Shown piece after piece: positions 43,476-57,024 of a DNA stretch of 64,000 nucleotides. Under the pieces are notes generated by a model. It was given only the letters and a program-made list of their open reading frames with translations, was not told the DNA's origin and did no database searches. Each line of letters starts with the position of its first letter. The stretch's first letter is position 1. Made by a program: the position numbers and the translations under genes. Origin of the DNA: Nothophaeocryptopus gaeumannii (lineage: Eukaryota > Ascomycota > Dothideomycetes > Mycosphaerellales > Mycosphaerellaceae); NCBI GenBank assembly GCA_031771865.1, contig JASISA010000027.1, forward strand, positions 434,001 to 498,000, given 5' to 3'.

Positions 43476-46091
43476 AGATACCGACTCGCTTAAGAACCGC
43501 TGCTGTGCGACGCCTGCTCTACAGACACGAAATGATTCTCAGGAAGGCCGGCAGCGAGCTTGCGTATGCTCGAATTGAAGTGGATGATTACCTGCCTCGC
43601 ATACACTCAGTGGAGATGAATACGAGCAGCACATCTTATCCACCATGGATCTATCTCGAACGAGAAGCATACTCGTCTACTCACATCCGGTCTTGACAGA
43701 AGCGAAGCTACGCCAAGGTACTTCCTTACTCAGTGCTGACTGCACCATACCCATGTCAAGAACCCTAGCAAGCTAATCTGTGATATTCAGATTTCCACGT
43801 GTCAACGATGTCGATACCGCTACTAGGCTTGTAGCCGAGTTAGCGAAATTCGAGCTCCCGCAGAAAAGCACCCATGCCTCTTCCTCGTTGGTGGCGCTGG
43901 ATTGATACCACATTGAACCACGAAGCACATCCTAGCCTGCCAGCACTGCAGAGCAGCGACTACGAGGATCATACATCTTCTTTCGGAGAAAGTGCCGAGA
44001 TATCAAGATGGCAGCTGTGATGGCGGGACAGCTTGGTGACACAAAGATTCGCTCTTCCTCCGGCTGGCATGCGGGACAGCGATATGGCTTCTGCGCTTAC
44101 CGCTTACCACAGTCTGCGTCGTTGTCCCGCAAGTATACCATTTGGCCTCGCGAGATCGCGGTGATCTGCAGGGATAGGTGCTACATTCTGATCGCGGAGC
44201 GGAAGTGAATGCGATGTTCCTGGATGCTTGCAAGCACACATTCGCCATTGAGTCCATGTGCAAGGCCTCTCGCGAATGTCAGCGCAAATTGTCATCTTCA
44301 CCTGGTTGGATGGGCGTCGATGGGCCTATCGACACGGGCGTGTCAGCTAAAGAAGCAAGCTCAAGGGCAACTTACAACAGCTGTGAAGCCACGTTTAGTT
44401 GGTCGTCGCGCATACCGAGCTGTACAACCTGCGACGCTGGATTCGTCCACGGGACCTTTTGCCATCTTTTAGTCTACCTGGACGTAAGGCTGTGTCCCGC
44501 GAGGAGACGAAAAGCTGACTGCGTCTCAGCTACAAGAAATCTGATCCTAGACACGTCCGCACAGGTGGGATTCCGGACGGCCCAATCACCAGGCGTCAGC
44601 AATCCCAGCATGCATCACGGCCCGTTGCTCGCGACATGGTGGGATGCCTCACGAAGGCTTGGTATTCCTTGGCAATTTCTTGTCAGTCCTTCGATTGTAG
44701 TCATCTCAGTTATCAGATGAATAAGTAGCCCTACGGCGACTGCATGCGAAGCTGCGAAACATTGCACAACAGGTTCCTGTGAGCTGCTGGCGTCGATTCT
44801 CTAGAGCTTCTGCCAACGGTACCACAATGAACATGGCCATCCCTGCCTTCTTGGGCAAGCCGAAGAAGTCCTCAACTCTTCTCGATCAACGAAGTCAAAC
44901 CACGTTCTATCAGAAGCCGGATTAAAGTCATGCAAGTGCCGTGCGATGCCATTTGCTGACGGCGCGTGCTATATCGTGCCCTCGACCAGCTAAAAGGACG
45001 CTTGTCCCTCCAACTAGGATGTGTGAGTTCTCCTCCACTTCACGAAGAGCTTCTCTTGGCTTCCGCCCTGCCACAACAGCCCGCCAAGTGTCGACAAGCT
45101 CTATTAACAGAGTCACCGATGAGACCAGCGTGCTAGCTCGACTGTGGAATGAATCTTGTTTGTTTGACGGCGCCTATCTCTTCGCTACCGCTCGGGCTAT
45201 CGGTAGGGCTGTGTTCGGTCAGTCAAAAGCGGTTTGGTATTTCGGTATTCACGGTACCGCTGTGATCACACACATACGTGGCACGTCACCTTGGTTGGCA
45301 CTCTGGTCGTACTGTACCTAGACTGCAAAGAGCCGGAGCATCTGGGATAACGGAGTGCGATACTACCGTTTACACCCGCTGTGACCGACGGTTATCGCAC
45401 GAAGCAGAGGTGCGATGGGCCGGCCGGGCACAGAACGCCACAAACGCACCTCTGAATCGCTGTCGGCAGGCCACCGAGCTCGCGCAGTCATCACATTGCC
45501 TTTCTTCCAGCAAAGCATATGCACGTCCCGAGCGGATGACTGTCTCTCTGTCGCCGCCGACACCGCGCCTCGTGCGCGAGGCTAGCCCAGATCCTTCGGA
45601 TGCAGTCCCAGCACACCGGCCGTTGTTACCCCTCTCCCTTCTCAGAGTGGCTGTTCGCTGTTTCCCGTGCCAACATGCTGCTCTTTGCAGGAAGCTGGCC
45701 GAAGGATTCAGGGCCTGCAGGATGTCGTCTGCTCCAACAGGACTGGCTCCGTCAAGCCCGCTCGACCCTTTCGCTTGCCAGCTGCCTCCCCGTGATCTGC
45801 AGCGGTCCACCCTACGCGAAGCATGTGCGTCCAGCGGGCCCAGCGACGGGCACGTTGCATTGCACAGGTCTCAAACGAACAATAGTCTACCCTGAGCTGA
45901 GCCACTACATGCTACAAGTATATGGTGGCTCCTTCCCGCGCCCTTGATATTACAATTCTCCCACTTCCGACTCCTACGTCCAGTTCCACGTAGACATTGC
46001 ACAACTGTGTCGCGTCTCTGGTGCCTGGCGCGTACAAAGCTGCCGACCTCTGACAGTAACACCCAACCTGATCACTGACACGAATACCGAC
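43476..46091. other. Gene-poor region
   Basis: 2.6 kb with scattered short open frames (the longest, 45278-45895, is Pro/Ser/Ala-rich on a GC-rich stretch). A 74-codon frame starting four bases before the end of the methyltransferase gene has no recognised domain. The last 180 bp should be the bZIP promoter and leader. Confidence 0.4.
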
Positions 46092-47156
46092 ATGGAGTCC
46101 ATGGATTACAACTACTTTGCCTCAGCACCGCAACCCTACCAGTACATGGGCTTTGGTGCTGATGGCATGCTCTCGCAAGTGAGCAATGATGGCTTGGGAG
46201 CAACTCCAGTGAGTCGCTCTAACACCGATTTAGGGCTGGGCCAAGCTGACATTCGCTTCCGCAGAGTCTCGAGGGTGTTGACACTGCTTCTTTCTCTCTT
46301 GGTTCATACGATTTCAATACCTTCGATCCATCATTGAGCACTGGCTTCACACCTCAGCAACCGGCCGCGGGCTCCGCATCTCCTCCAGCTCAACGATTGT
46401 CGTCTTTCCCGAATGGCTCGGTTGACAGCGGAATATCGATGGATTTAGAACACGATGGCTCAGGCAGGCGAGGGAGCAGTGAAGAGAAGGACAGCCTCAC
46501 CCCTGCACAATCAAGGCGGAAGGCGCAAAATCGGGCAGCGTAAGCTCCTCCAAACCGTGGCCTAGATCAGCCACATGACGCTAACCTCTTATCTAAACAG
46601 ACAACGAGCATTCCGAGAACGAAAGGAGAGACATGTCAGGGACCTAGAAGCAAAGCTCAACCTACTCACAACCACAACATCATCTCTGCAATCCGACAAT
46701 GAACGTCTGAAGCTCATGCTTCAGAGGGCACAGACCGAGAACGAGATTCTTAGAGCTACAGCTTCATCTTCTCCCACACGCCACCATCCTCCCGGATTCG
46801 TGGATGACCCAAGCTTGTTACCGCCATCTCGCCAGTCCAAAGGCTCTCCTGCAGCAGACGATCACTCTACGACCGCCACAAGGATTACCACCGGACCCCT
46901 CTCGGCCGATTCATCTTCACCCGGCCGATTTGGCAGCACACCGAACAGCGAGAGCCACTTGCTCTCTGCGAGCGCGACGTGGGATCTACTTCAGTCACAT
47001 CCTCTCTACCTATCTGGCGCAGTCGATATCGGAGAAGTGTGCGAACGACTAAAGAAGATGGCACGATGCGATGGCATGGGACCCATGTTCGAGGAAGACG
47101 AAGTCCGGAAAGTCATCGAAGAAGTGGGCAGAAGTGGCGGTGACGAGCTCATATGA
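46092..47156 (+). CDS. bZIP transcription factor, Yap/Pap1 (AP-1-like) type
   Basis: Nuclear DNA-binding factor, probably in stress or nutrient response. Three exons, 46092-46208, 46265-46539 and 46601-47156 (introns 56 and 61 nt; phases 0 and 2), give 315 aa. Seen: an aromatic acidic N-terminus (MDYNYFASAPQPYQYMGFG), then the basic region RRKAQNRAAQRAFRERKERH (about residues 123-142) carrying the fungal Yap-type NxxAQxxFR signature, then a leucine zipper from LEAKLNLL to about ENEILR (145-180). The second intron splits the NRAA|QRAF motif. The C-terminus holds a conserved-looking block (CERLKKMARCDGMGPMFEED) with two Cys nine residues apart, possibly redox-responsive (inference). Confidence 0.92.
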
Positions 47157-50100
47157 CCCCACTGACATGATTTGCTTGCTTCTTCTGTACTAATTGAGCG
47201 AGGTACTGGTGTCTTCACGGAAAGAAAGGGCCATGACCGGCCCGGAGTTTACGATAATGGCGGAGAAAGTTCTTCGCTCGAGAGAAAGACTGAATTATAC
47301 CCGGCAGATTGCCAGAGCAGTATTGTAATGTTTTCCTGAAGCGAAGGCGTCAAAGATTCATTGGGAGGACTTATGGAGTGACTGATTGAGAGAGAAACTT
47401 GTCTTGGGGCAGGTTTACACGTAATGAGACGAAACGCGACCGATAGAGAGAGAATGGGCTGTATGCATGACCCGCATATACGAAACAGCCACACATTATC
47501 ACAATATTGATACTACTACCGCCATTTTCTACAGTATCAAAAAAGACCGAACTTGTGTTGTGACATGAACGAGTTGTTTCAACCTCTATGATTTGCTCCG
47601 GGTAATGGCTCCCAACTTCGCGTTCCCCACCCCATTGAGAAAGAACGAAGGGCTAACGAATGATGGAACCCACCACAATGTCAGGGCTGGCGTGCCCTTC
47701 AAGAATCCTACAAGGAAATTTCCGCCACTCAAGCAAATGAGAAGGCACCGAAAGCGTGCTCGTCTCGTGCTGCGACGCGGGAGCCAACAAGGGTCTCATT
47801 CAGCGAAGATGTGCGGTCTGACTAGCCAAGGAGACGGTGAGCATTTGGCCCCATGGATCACACTTGAGGAATTGGAATGGATGGATCGTTGTTGATCGTC
47901 CCAATCCGTCCGAGGAGCCATGTGGGCGATGGATTGGAAGCGCCGATGCGTAGGGCGGATATGTCCGATGAGATAGAACAGCAAGATGTGCGGTCGACTA
48001 TACCTTCGTACCCGACCCTAAGCGCACTAGACAGGTGCCTCTTGAAGTCTATATGATGGCGAAGGGCGCAGTGCATGTTGTTGAACTATCGCTCGTGTTT
48101 TCTGGTGGAGGAGAACGCTGAATGGGTTATTTGCATATTGGACAGCGAACGTGCAGATGTTGGCATTCGGACAACGGGCGAAATTAAGATTGGATGGCTG
48201 AAGGAGGATGAAGGAACGCCTCTTGCTTCACTATGCAGCAGGAAGAGGATTGTGGTTACAAGGAGCAGGATATCGCGGACACTGGATCTTATAGCTTCGT
48301 TGTGGAAAACGAGTGTGGGCATGAGACTGCGTCACTTGTTCTTCAGAGGCATTGATAGTCGCACGGGGATCCCCGTTCGAAGCTGTGTTGAATAGCTAGG
48401 CACCTTGACCGAGATGACGTGGGTGTATCTGTGTAGCCACAAAGTCGAGCTCGAGCCGTCTCTGCACGGGGAGCACACGGTAATACAGGATGGTCCTCGT
48501 ACATTCGATAGCTCTCCTCCAATCCGGTCAATATTGGGGATGCCAAAGCCATGAGGGTACTGAGTTTCGTAAAAAGCCTGTCAGTTCAGCACTTTTGACA
48601 AAGCGACGCGAGGATGCCGTCTACTGAATCAAGTTTGATTAATATTGATGATATTTCATTGAACGTGCTTTCACGGCACGAACGTCGAAACTACGACCTA
48701 TGAAAGCGCTCAACCGAACATACGTAGACTACGCCTTTCCACGACGTAAAGAAGCCTATAGAAGAGGTAATCAGTGGATTGTCTAAACTTAGGCTATATA
48801 TTAATATCCCTCTCGTCGAAGTTGCACTGTTATAAGGGTGCGCGATCTCGTCGCTTAGGTCGTCGAAAGTCGAGGACTGACAGGCTTTTTGCGAAACTCA
48901 GTAATGCTGAGGAACGCGTGTGGGCGAACCGCAAGGAGTATGTAGGGCTGTGGACAGTGACATCGCACTATCGTAGACTTTATTCCTTGCCGAAAGCCGA
49001 AGGATCGTAAGAGTATTGCGACTGTGCTTCTCAAGAAATGATTGGTGGGCTCTTCAGAACCAACAGACATCCAGCTATATAGCCAATCATAGAGCTGATA
49101 TAGCTGCGTCTCCAAGGAAAGAGCCCCGGAGGGAAGATGTGGCAGCTGCACCAGACTGTGGTCTGAGACTGAGTTCAGCCAACTGCAGCCATCGTCTGGG
49201 CTTCACTGCACGGCAGTCCTGCAGGCTCTGTGTGCCGCGACCAATCAAGATAGGCCGAACGCGCAAGAATGACTGACTTATCACCTACAGCCAGGTATTG
49301 CTGTGCTGACTTTGCAAGACAAGTATCTTTGTACCTCCCAATCCACGGCAAGTTGCGCTGAAGCCGAGCTGCTCTGGCTGTGTGACCGGTGCCCACTGCA
49401 GACGCCATGCAGATCGTCCACTGGTAGGAACATGAACTTCAAGCCACCACAGAGCGAGCAAGATAGGGCCACTCCCAGCCATCTGCAGCCTCCTTATTCC
49501 AATGCAATACCCTATAGGAATTGCTCTTTTGTTTCAAGTATGGAAGCATCATGTACGTAAGATGTTGAGCGTTGTGCAATATTACCACTGCCATGATACC
49601 GGAAGCATTCACTGACGTTGCACACAGTTTGAGGGAACGCACGTGGCAGAAGCGTGAGCTGATGTGCTGTCGCCTTCCTTCAGATTGTTGTCGTGTTCAT
49701 CTGCGATCTCGAGTTTGGCCAAGAAACTCACTCGTTCGCATTCTGAATCTGGCGCAAGTTTCATTCGATCTGTGACTCGGCAGGGTCTGTGTTTTGACAG
49801 TGGCCCGGTATGGGATGAAGTCGGGCTTCGGAATATGCTTAAACAGCAAGCGCTCGGGCACGTAGCCTGAAGTAGTTGAGATGTTCAACTGTGCCACAGA
49901 CGACATGGCATCCTCCCTCGGAGCATGTCTCCATGCGTTCACGAGTGCGTCTTGATACTCTCGCTCGAAGGCATGAGGATGGTTGGTCTTGCTCAAGATC
50001 CAACTGCCGACTTCACCATGATGTTCCATAGCTTAGCTGGTTGCCGTTTGACAGTAGCGAAGATCGGTAGTCTCTTGATCCTGTCGACGTCAGTGTAGCG

Positions 50101-53100
50101 ATAGTATACCCAAAACAGCGGCGCAGTCGTAGGAGCGCTTCCTTCGCACATCTGTCTTAAGGCGGTAAACGCCGTCGTCTTCCGAAGTATTTCGAGAAGC
50201 CCGCGCTTACCGAGTCACTCTGGTACATCTGCATTGTCCTGTTCGCTCTCTCCGTGTCTTAAGCACCTTCCTGTTTGGGTAGAAGCCTGAGGTGGACTTG
50301 CTTTTCTGGCGGCCGTATATTCCACACAAGCTGCGGTGCGATGCAGTGCGATTATCGCTTTCACCGCCGGCATCGTTTCTTCACACTGCTGGCAAGCACT
50401 GCCTCGAGCAAGATTTGTTAGGCGACTTTGTCATATGGCTCAGCGGTCAATGGTACACCTGCTGCGCCATTACGTCTGTCGGCAGTTTCCGCCAGTAGGC
50501 TGATGTTGCGAAGTCCCCAAAGCGGCCAGCCTCGCCAGCGCCCAGCATGCTCTGATTCAAGATGTCGGTGTGCAAACTGGACGAAGTCTTTAACGATGAT
50601 AGCAACATCAACAGTGTTGCGCTGATGGACAATCAAGGAGAGGTGAGGACCATGAAGCAATTGCAAAGATTGAGCCAAGCCACAGGTTCCGTCCCATCGG
50701 CGCGGTAAGTGAATATCCCGACTGGCACGTGCTCTGTTGGCCTGAGGCCGAAAAATTTCATCGGCATGGAAGAAAGATCAGCCAGCGACTTCGCCTTCCC
50801 CTCACCACCAACTCCCAGCCCTGAGAGACTAAGCATCCAATCCTTCGAAGATCACAAGATTGCCCCATGTTCGAGATCGCAGCATGCCGCCGAAAATGGT
50901 ACACTAGGCAAGATGATAGACATACTCTGCCGGCCACTATGACCTTGCCGTCGTCGGCCCTATTCCAAGGCGCAGTAATCTGGCTCAGGCATCGTCGCTG
51001 GTACCAACATACGCCATTTCCTGGAGACAGCCGCCTACCGCGACAAAAGCATTTCGTGGCTGCAGAGGGGCGGGAGCTGACTCCGAAGCCTTTTGCACAT
51101 TGACTTGTCTAACAAATCACGCATATAGGCCAGATAGGCGTTGTTTGGTCGAGGCATAGCCCTCAGTGGGAAATGCGGGCCTGACTAGGTTGCCATACTG
51201 GCGCCCTACTATGCAGCTCGAGACGACGATTGGTATGTCCTGTACGCCTGAAGTTGCCTCTTGAAACCCACTCTCGCATACCCTCGGCCATTCCGTCGAG
51301 GTGAGGGGACCGCACTCGCATATCAGGGTCTCATCCTCACAGCGACACATGCAGGGCGCGACCCTCCAACGCCGTTCTTCGAAGATCAGCAGGGAACCTT
51401 GCTCACTTGATCGGCATTGTAGCAGTTACCGCATACCAAGTCGACCTCACCTCTTGAGCTTCAACCAGCTTCGGCTGGTTGCACTCCAAGTCAGGCCGAG
51501 GTCAATCTTGTTGAAATCCTCACTTGCGTTTGCGCTGAGGGGGAGTTTCTGCCACGCGACGCAACGCAGGACATGGCGCAAAGTACTCCACACCAACGAA
51601 CAGAGTAGCTGCTTCCCTGCTGTTGAAGAGCTTCAAGTTTCATGTGTGCATTTTGCTGCAGCCGCTGAATGCAAGCTCTCCACTTTCGTGGGCGTTGTGG
51701 CTGTTGTCGGCGAGTGAGTATAGGCCAACGTGTCTTCGGCCGAAGACTGCTGAAACTGGAGAGCTTGGCTGGGCACAGATTTGGCCAGCTCAACCAGCCA
51801 TCCTAAACAACAATTCTTCGAGCACAACAGCATCAACCGCACGCCATGCGAGCATACACCGGCTTTCATCTGCAGTACCACATGCGCCATTGAGATGGTG
51901 AAAGGTCCCTAGATATGCGCTGGCGGCAGCAGCCCTATTACAGTCCCACGTGTTTGGACTGCTAGTTGCAGTCAGCTTCGGCCGCGTAGAGTCATCACAC
52001 GACAGCGATACCATGCGCCAAACACCTGCCCAGAGGGTTCCTATGACCTCGTATTGATCCTGTGCTCACTGGTTGGACAGTCGGGCTCGAGAAGCTTATC
52101 CAAAAGCCTCATCTCCACCTGGTGCAACCGATACAGATACTAATACTATCAGGGCTCCAATACCGTCTACAGCACATATCTTGGCTTGCATTATCAGATC
52201 TACAGAGGCTCTCAATGCTTCTCGATACTTCTCAACACCTTGTGTAGAGACGTCGGCCGGGAAAGGAAGGTCACTATGGCCGAGCACTGTTACAAACCTC
52301 ATTAGATATGGATGACTGGTGGCTGAACAAGCAGCAAGACGTGGATGCCGCCTTCTTCAAACTAGCTCTTCTCCACTTCCCATGAGCACCGACGGTAACC
52401 GGCGAACACACCGGGTCAATGGAGATCAGTGTATGCTCCATAGCGACGTCCGGCCCGCCCTCAAGCGACCATCCCCGAGGCTTGAAGGTAGAGGATTTCG
52501 ATCTTGAAAAACCATCGGCTTTTGCCTATGATCAGGATTGATATGCTTGGAGAGACCCGACGGCGCCGAATATGTCACGGGCCGGCCGGAACCCACAGCC
52601 AAGTGTATTGGCCTCCTTGGCTTGGTCCACTCACAAGTTCTTTGCCACACCTAATCTTGACCTCAATCTCAAGATTACAAGTCAGAGACGTCTTCGAAAG
52701 TCCTCCGAAGAGGAGCACAACGTGCACTTCCTCCTGGATCAACGTTTCCACGACGCTGGGCCTTTCTCCTGTCAGACGGATCCTCCCTTCCATCAGGATT
52801 ATCGGAGGTGACGCCACAATAAATATCGCTATTTGCCCGGTCACCGAGTATGAGCGGTGCGCCACGACAGGCCTGGAACGCAGCTTCATACTACATTCAT
52901 GAAGTCGGGGAAGCGTTCTGCACGGTATTGCGAGCCAGAAAGACTGTGCACTCGAATCTCGATGCTGTCGCCGAAGCTCCGAGCACGCCATGAACCTGTT
53001 CGGCGCCTCTGGAAAAGTCCGAGCGAACCAGGCGCCAGAAACGATGCACTGGCTTGGAGGCGCTGGTTATAAGACATTCTCATGCAAACGCTATCGCTCA

Positions 53101-53110
53101 TGCTCCTCAT

Positions 53111-53258
53111 CTGCCACAGCGTGCCCTGCTTGAAACCAGGAGATGCTCGAAGGATAAGGTAGGCGATTTTCTTCTCATCCTCATCTGCCACAACATACCC
53201 TGCTTGAGACTAGAAGATACTCGAAGGAAAAGGTAGGCGATTTTCTTCTCATCCTCAT
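53111..53258. repeat. 74-bp tandem duplication
   Basis: Units 53111-53184 and 53185-53258. The last 28 bases of each are identical; the first 46 differ at about nine sites, mostly G-to-A and C-to-T changes in the second unit. Confidence 0.75.
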
Positions 53259-53526
53259 CAGCAACTCCTTGGACCGCATCGTCAAGAACACGATGCCCGT
53301 ACTCCTCTCTCTTTGCTGTTCACATTTCTTGCTCGATTACGAAAGAGCTCGACATGCTAGGGATAGAATGCCTTGCTGCAGTACATGGACCGAATACTGT
53401 CACAACATCAACGAAGGCACGATACCCGCTTTCAATGTCCTGCGCCTAGTTTGGTCTGCCTTTCATCGTTACAACGACGGCCAGGTCCGCATGTGAAACT
53501 GGCATCGCGATCATTGAAGCCTTTTG

Positions 53527-53558
<32 letters not shown>
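53527..53558. repeat. Microsatellite (CCTG)8
   Basis: Eight perfect CCTG units. Confidence 0.95.
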
Positions 53559-54442
53559 ACCAACCGAGAATGTACATGCATCACGTGGGTGTAACCTCGT
53601 CGGTCGTACCACATATGTCAACGCTTTGACTGGACTGTAGATGCTCTCGCAAATTCTGTTGTAACGTTGGTACTGCGTCTGTTGGTCTGAACTCATCGAA
53701 AGCGCACAGTCCGACACCGGCATCTTTCCGTAGAAGTATCGTTTCGACATTCCGTTCTGTAAGTTCAATTAGTTCAATTAGTCCAACGCAGGGACTGACG
53801 GCCGACGATGTGAGTAACAGAGTCTCCACTATCTTCATACAAGTCCTGAATGGCTGGGTCGTAGGTGCGATTGTATCTGCCGTATGTTTGAACCGAGTGC
53901 GTTAGGTATGCGGGAGCCTCTTCAATCAGTCTAGGCACGCATTCCTTTGGTACGCTTTATTTACCTTCTGTTCTTGTGAGAGCTCGGCCGGTATGGGGAA
54001 GTAGCTGAAAGGTTGCCATTCTCAAAAGAGACAATACACGTGCGGCCGTCCTGGAAGAGGATGCCGATGCAACGCAGAAGCTGGTTCACTCAGAGTCTCG
54101 GAGTATGGCCACGGAGTTTGGCCGGTGGCTTCTGTTTAGGTCGGTGCTGCATGAGGGAGGGACATGTCAATGCGCTTGAAGATGAAGTATAGTGGACTAC
54201 TTATTCCGATGTATGGACAGGAAGAAGAAGAGTCAGAAATGCCATCAAGGGATCTGGACGACGTGCTGAGCATCGATCGGTCTGTGCAACAGAATATGGC
54301 ACTCATACCACCATAGAACATACACTGCTTCAACAAAGAGACAGCAAAGAGACAGTGTCAAATTCACCTGCTTATGGTATAACGTTGGACATAACGCTCC
54401 TATCAACCCGCTGACCTTCTCGCTGCTTCTCCCTAAGCCCCT

Positions 54443-56104
54443 TTACACCTCTCCCTCACTGAGACTTCCAAACCGTCCCAACAACCTTTGAAGAACCCGA
54501 TATGCCACACCAGGCGTATACCAAGGCCCTTCGTGGCCCGCAAACGAACTCACATAGAACGTCAATCCTCTCTCTTCTCTCCAAATCCCCATGTCTCCAT
54601 ACCCAGATAATGGGTTCGCCTCGCCGGAAGCTGCAGCAGCTAGCGACGCAGGCACGTACAAAGTCTGATTTGGATACTGGGAAAACCCCTGTCCACCGTT
54701 CCAGGTAACGTTTTGCAGAACGAAAAGCGTCCCGTTGGCGGGAAGTTGGAAATCATATCCTCCTGCACCGATGATGATGTTGTGCGTTGCTTCGATGATC
54801 CTGCTTAAGATGCCTATATCTGTTGGTGGGAGGGAGTCGTCTTTGTAGTGGACTTGCCAACTCTCATTCCTTCCCACGAATACATTCTCGCTACTCCCCA
54901 GTGCCCATTTTGGTGCTTCGGCTGGCACGTGAAGCGCTTTCCTCACGTCGTCTCGGTCGAAGTAGACTGTAGGACCAGGCGGGTTGAAGTCCACATCGAA
55001 GAGACCTGCGCCGAGGGGGGAGTAGGGGATAGGACAGGTATCGAGGATATGGTCGAAATTGAAACAGGGATTCAATTCCGTCGCGGCCTCGAGGATAGCT
55101 GTTTGGATGTCGCATCCCTCATTCAAATTCGTTGAAAAGTTTCCATCGCCGAAGATTCCTGGGAACGGAGAGGAAGGTGGTGGGAAGGTGAAGTATTTGG
55201 CTAGGTAGGCATCGTATCCGCATTTTGTATTCTGCGCGGAGAGCTTAGCCATGGTTGCGGGAGAGAGACCGAAGACTTTGGACCAGTATTCGAGATATTG
55301 GAATGCTACGCCTTCGAATTGGATGACTTCGTTGCCAATTATGGGGTCGTTGATTGCTGCGCCGGCGAAGTTGAAGTATGATGTGTCGTTTGCGTCTAGG
55401 AAGCCGTTGGCGATGTAGGGGATGTAGTAACCTGAGTAAGATTCGCCGGTGAGGTAGATTTTGTATCCGTGTATTTGAAAGGTGTCGATGAAGTTTTTCC
55501 AGAAGCCCGTGAATTGCTCGGCGAGATCATACTCATTCGTGATGTTCGGCGTTCCGACTGAGAAGCCTGTGCCTACTGGTTGGTCGATCCAGACCATGTT
55601 CGTTAGATTGCTCCAAGAGAAGGTATTTCGATATGGTTGAGCTGTGCCGGGTTGCCAGAGAAAAGGGCCATTTTCAAGAACGAGACCTGCTGTTGAGGCC
55701 GCGCCTGGTCCACCTTGAAGCCAGATGGTGATTTCTTTGTTGGCCGCTAGGGTGTCGTTAGAGCAAGAGAAGAACCAGAAGAAGAGCTCCCTGGATTCGT
55801 CCGGGTTCGAGGAGATGGGCAACACGCCGGCGAAGCTCTCACCGACGTCGAAGTGGACGAGAGGGAGGGTCGTGCCATTGACAGCAAAGTCTTTGGATTT
55901 GGAGTTCAGGAATGGCGAGGCTCGTTTGGCCAGGGTGGGTTCAGATGCTGGCTTGATTGAATAACGCTTGGCGCGTATGTGCAGCTGCTCTGTACGTGCT
56001 TCTCTCCATCTCTGAAGCCGGGAGGATAGTAGTGTTGCGCTACTTTGTTCAGCATGAAGCAGGCAGAGCGCTGCGAACGTGAGGAGCCCGAGCAGCAGAC
56101 GCAT
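54443..56104 (-). CDS. Serine carboxypeptidase (peptidase family S10)
   Basis: Secreted or vacuolar exopeptidase removing C-terminal residues. Single exon; the ATG at 56104 is preferred because it opens a clean signal peptide (MRLLLGLLTFAALCLLHAEQ), giving 553 aa; an in-frame ATG at 56149 would bury it. Seen: WLQGGPGAAS (oxyanion hole; the usual SS is AS here), MVWIDQPVGTGFS, TGESYSGYYIPYIA with nucleophile Ser222, the IIGAGGYDFQLPANGTLFVL segment with the catalytic Asp, NVTWNGGQGF, and FAGHEGPWYTP with the catalytic His (GHEGP instead of the more common GHMVP). Multiple N-glycosylation sequons are present. It is the only gene in the right half with a secretion signal. Confidence 0.93.
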   Translation of the reverse strand: MRLLLGLLTFAALCLLHAEQSSATLLSSRLQRWREARTEQLHIRAKRYSIKPASEPTLAKRASPFLNSKSKDFAVNGTTLPLVHFDVGESFAGVLPISSNPDESRELFFWFFSCSNDTLAANKEITIWLQGGPGAASTAGLVLENGPFLWQPGTAQPYRNTFSWSNLTNMVWIDQPVGTGFSVGTPNITNEYDLAEQFTGFWKNFIDTFQIHGYKIYLTGESYSGYYIPYIANGFLDANDTSYFNFAGAAINDPIIGNEVIQFEGVAFQYLEYWSKVFGLSPATMAKLSAQNTKCGYDAYLAKYFTFPPPSSPFPGIFGDGNFSTNLNEGCDIQTAILEAATELNPCFNFDHILDTCPIPYSPLGAGLFDVDFNPPGPTVYFDRDDVRKALHVPAEAPKWALGSSENVFVGRNESWQVHYKDDSLPPTDIGILSRIIEATHNIIIGAGGYDFQLPANGTLFVLQNVTWNGGQGFSQYPNQTLYVPASLAAAASGEANPLSGYGDMGIWREERGLTFYVSSFAGHEGPWYTPGVAYRVLQRLLGRFGSLSEGEV

Positions 56105-57024
56105 TTTCTGCGCTCCTTCGGAGAGTGAAATTCTGTGGGCGAGGAGCAAGAGCAGGAAGAGACGTCCGAGTGTCAGTGTTCATGTCCTACCTCGAAAATT
56201 CATTTGTACGGATGTGCAACGCGAGAGCTGAAGTTGAAGTGTGACCTTCCTAGTGCAGCCGGCTCGAGTGGTTTGGTGCGTCATTTCGATGTTGTGCTTT
56301 GGGGGCCGAGTAAACATTTGAAGCTAAATCAGCAGGGCATTCATAAGATCTCTCACGATTATTCTGTCGTTTGAGTCTATACCATCCCTTCATTCAAGTG
56401 CAGCGCGAAGATGCGTAGCAGTCAAGTTCGGTAGCAGGTGCCGCTCCATCGTCGTTCGTTAGCTTCAGTGGATCTCAGGCCTGGTTCTTCGTTCTCAAAC
56501 ACGCGAGCTCGCATCTGTTGCATTCCCGTCGCACCGCATCGAACACATTCATCCATGAGCGCAAAGACACCGCCAGCGCGTAGCTCTATGTGTTGAGTAA
56601 ACCGGTCAGGCAGTCGTATTGACAAGCGATGCTCTGGACGCGTAATCATTCGTTGGATTTCTTGTTCGTGACAGGGCTGGAGCATATATGTGTGCAATTA
56701 TCTCCATAAGTCTGCTTCTGCGTCTCGCGTGGCTACCTCGCCTGCAGGCGACAAGCATCTTCAAGCATGCCAATCCTTCTCGCAGATCGTGCAACCAGGC
56801 TAGGTCCCCAGTGCCGTCGTACTTCGCGTACTCCTTGCGGCATCCACTGTGGGCGTGTTGCATGAGCATTAGCCTGCGCTTCGTGAAGGAAGCGATCTTG
56901 GTCCGAGTCGCCACGGAAGCGGTAGGCATTGCGAGCAGACGCGACGTGGAGCCGCATAATGAGCTCGAGACGGTGTTTGCAATCGCGAGCCGAAACTTCG
57001 CAGAGGCTGCGACGTTGGGAACCC
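56105..57024. other. Spacer between carboxypeptidase and PLP2
   Basis: 920 bp: promoter of the carboxypeptidase and 3' UTR of PLP2. Open frames here are antisense or chance. Confidence 0.45.

Larger units (their letters stand above)
47157..54442. other. 7.3 kb gene-poor region
   Basis: No intact gene could be supported on either strand. Open frames are short, change frame often and lack motifs. The region resembles decayed genic DNA rather than TA-rich RIP remnants. It contains a 74-bp tandem duplication (53111-53258) and a CCTG microsatellite. Confidence 0.45.

Noticed and set aside
43472..43696. 74-codon frame overlapping the end of the methyltransferase gene
   Set aside because: Overlap of four bases in a eukaryote, no domain and no homologous motif recognised.
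45278..45895. 205-codon plus-strand frame
   Set aside because: Pro/Ser/Ala-rich translation on a GC-rich stretch without domain or splice context.
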